Shown: piece by piece, positions 5,304 to 5,884 of the stretch
Layout of the letters: each line of letters starts with the position of its first letter
How positions within the stretch are numbered: the first letter of the stretch is position 1
Source: Candidatus Methylomirabilota bacterium
Lineage (GTDB): Bacteria > Methylomirabilota > Methylomirabilia > Methylomirabilales > CSP1-5
Length of the DNA: 5,884 bases
Direction: 5' to 3'
Assembly: GCA_022615475.1 (NCBI GenBank)
Contig: JAKEGQ010000144.1
Coordinates: 1-5,884 of the forward strand
The notes under the pieces: generated by a model
Seen by the model: the letters and a program-made list of their open reading frames with translations, nothing else
Database searches by the model: none
Told to the model about the DNA's origin: nothing
Program-made: the position numbers and the translations under genes

Positions 5304-5884
5304 ATGCGGGCGGGGAGGCGCAGTGATGAGGAAATGCGTCCGGTCACGATCACGCGGGGCTATCTCAAGTACGCCGAGGGGTCGGCCTTGATCGAGCTCG
5401 GAGAGACCAAGGTCCTGTGTGCCGCCTCGGTGGAGGAGCGCGTTCCCCAGTTTCTCAAGGACTCGGGTCAGGGGTGGATTACCGCCGAATACGGATTGCT
5501 TCCCCGCTCCACGACCACGCGCACTCCCAGGGAGGTCGCCGCAGGGCGCGTGAGCGGCCGCACCTCTGAGATCCAACGGCTCGTCGGCCGATCGCTCAGA
5601 GGCGTGGTTGATCTCAAGCGGTTGGGCGAACGGACGATCGTCATCGACTGTGATGTGATCCAGGCGGACGGCGGGACGCGGGCCGCTGCAGTGACCGCCG
5701 GCTTCGTGGCCTTGGCGGACAGCGTGGCTCTGCTCCGAGACCAAGGCAAGGTCAAGGAGGACCCCCTGCTGGATTGCGTAGCTGCCATCAGCGTGGGCAC
5801 CGTGGAGGGACGCGTCCTCCTGGACCTCTGCTACGCCGAGGACGCCATCGCCGAAGTGGACATGAACGTGGTGATGACCGGAGC
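5304..5884 (+). CDS. rph: Ribonuclease PH (3' end cut by window edge)
   Basis: RNase PH is a phosphorolytic 3'-to-5' exoribonuclease that trims the 3' end of tRNA precursors using inorganic phosphate and releases nucleoside diphosphates. It works as a ring of dimers in the cytoplasm. The first 193 codons are present out of the usual 240 or so. The family opening RRSDEEMRPVTITRGYLKYAEGS is followed by GETKVLCAASVEE (33-45), WITAEYGLLPRST (58-70), SGRTSEIQRLVGRSLR (84-99, with R86) and DVIQADGGTRAAA (117-129). T125 and R126 are the phosphate-binding residues by family numbering. D180 and D186 in AEDAIAEVDMNVVMTG correspond to the conserved catalytic acidic residues. The reading frame is intact to the window end. 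The ATG directly follows the stop of the GerMN gene (TAGATG), with no untranslated gap. The conserved gerM-rph order suggests that an XTP/dITP pyrophosphatase gene (rdgB-like) may follow outside the window. Confidence 0.96.
   Translation, partial: MRAGRRSDEEMRPVTITRGYLKYAEGSALIELGETKVLCAASVEERVPQFLKDSGQGWITAEYGLLPRSTTTRTPREVAAGRVSGRTSEIQRLVGRSLRGVVDLKRLGERTIVIDCDVIQADGGTRAAAVTAGFVALADSVALLRDQGKVKEDPLLDCVAAISVGTVEGRVLLDLCYAEDAIAEVDMNVVMTG

Noticed and set aside
4689..5744. A 351-codon open frame on the minus strand opposite the GerMN and RNase PH genes
   Set aside because: It lies opposite two genes with clear family motifs, and its product has no recognisable motif.

Overview
The window comes from a GC-rich, apparently Gram-negative-type bacterium. 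Its make-up (a DUF4416 gene, an AmiC-type amidase with a stalk-like N-terminus, a GerMN protein followed directly by RNase PH, and seven-base tandem repeats) suggests a deep-branching environmental lineage such as Deltaproteobacteria in the broad sense, Nitrospirota, or NC10/Rokubacteria. This placement is an inference from gene content and sequence style, not from a marker gene. There are no RNA genes, CRISPR arrays, insertion sequences or phage genes. Coding density is high, and all five genes use GTG or ATG starts with visible Shine-Dalgarno sequences.

Left half, minus strand, transcribed right to left: a DUF4416 gene (complement 2471-3004), a 231-base spacer containing a degenerate heptamer tandem array (2378-2419), then a large soluble sensor kinase with the order receiver, PAS, GAF, HisKA, HATPase (complement 44-2239). 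The kinase carries an unusual in-frame insert in its ATPase domain. The insert is built from two heptamer arrays of one family in opposite orientation (294-328 and 353-387).

Centre, 3005-3146: a short divergent intergenic region with a good candidate sigma-70 promoter for the rightward genes and one or two candidates for the leftward DUF4416 gene.

Right half, plus strand: a tightly packed cell-envelope/RNA operon. It holds a secreted zinc N-acetylmuramoyl-L-alanine amidase of the AmiC type (3147-4715), a membrane-anchored GerMN-domain protein (4722-5303) six bases later, and RNase PH (rph, from 5304, cut off by the window end), whose ATG directly follows the gerM stop codon. The first two genes probably act together in the periplasm on septal or envelope peptidoglycan. 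RNase PH trims tRNA 3' ends in the cytoplasm and is probably linked only by conserved gene order; gerM-rph adjacency is also known in Bacillus.

No wholly new system is visible. The most unusual signal is the heptamer repeat family, which occurs both between genes and inside the catalytic domain of the kinase.
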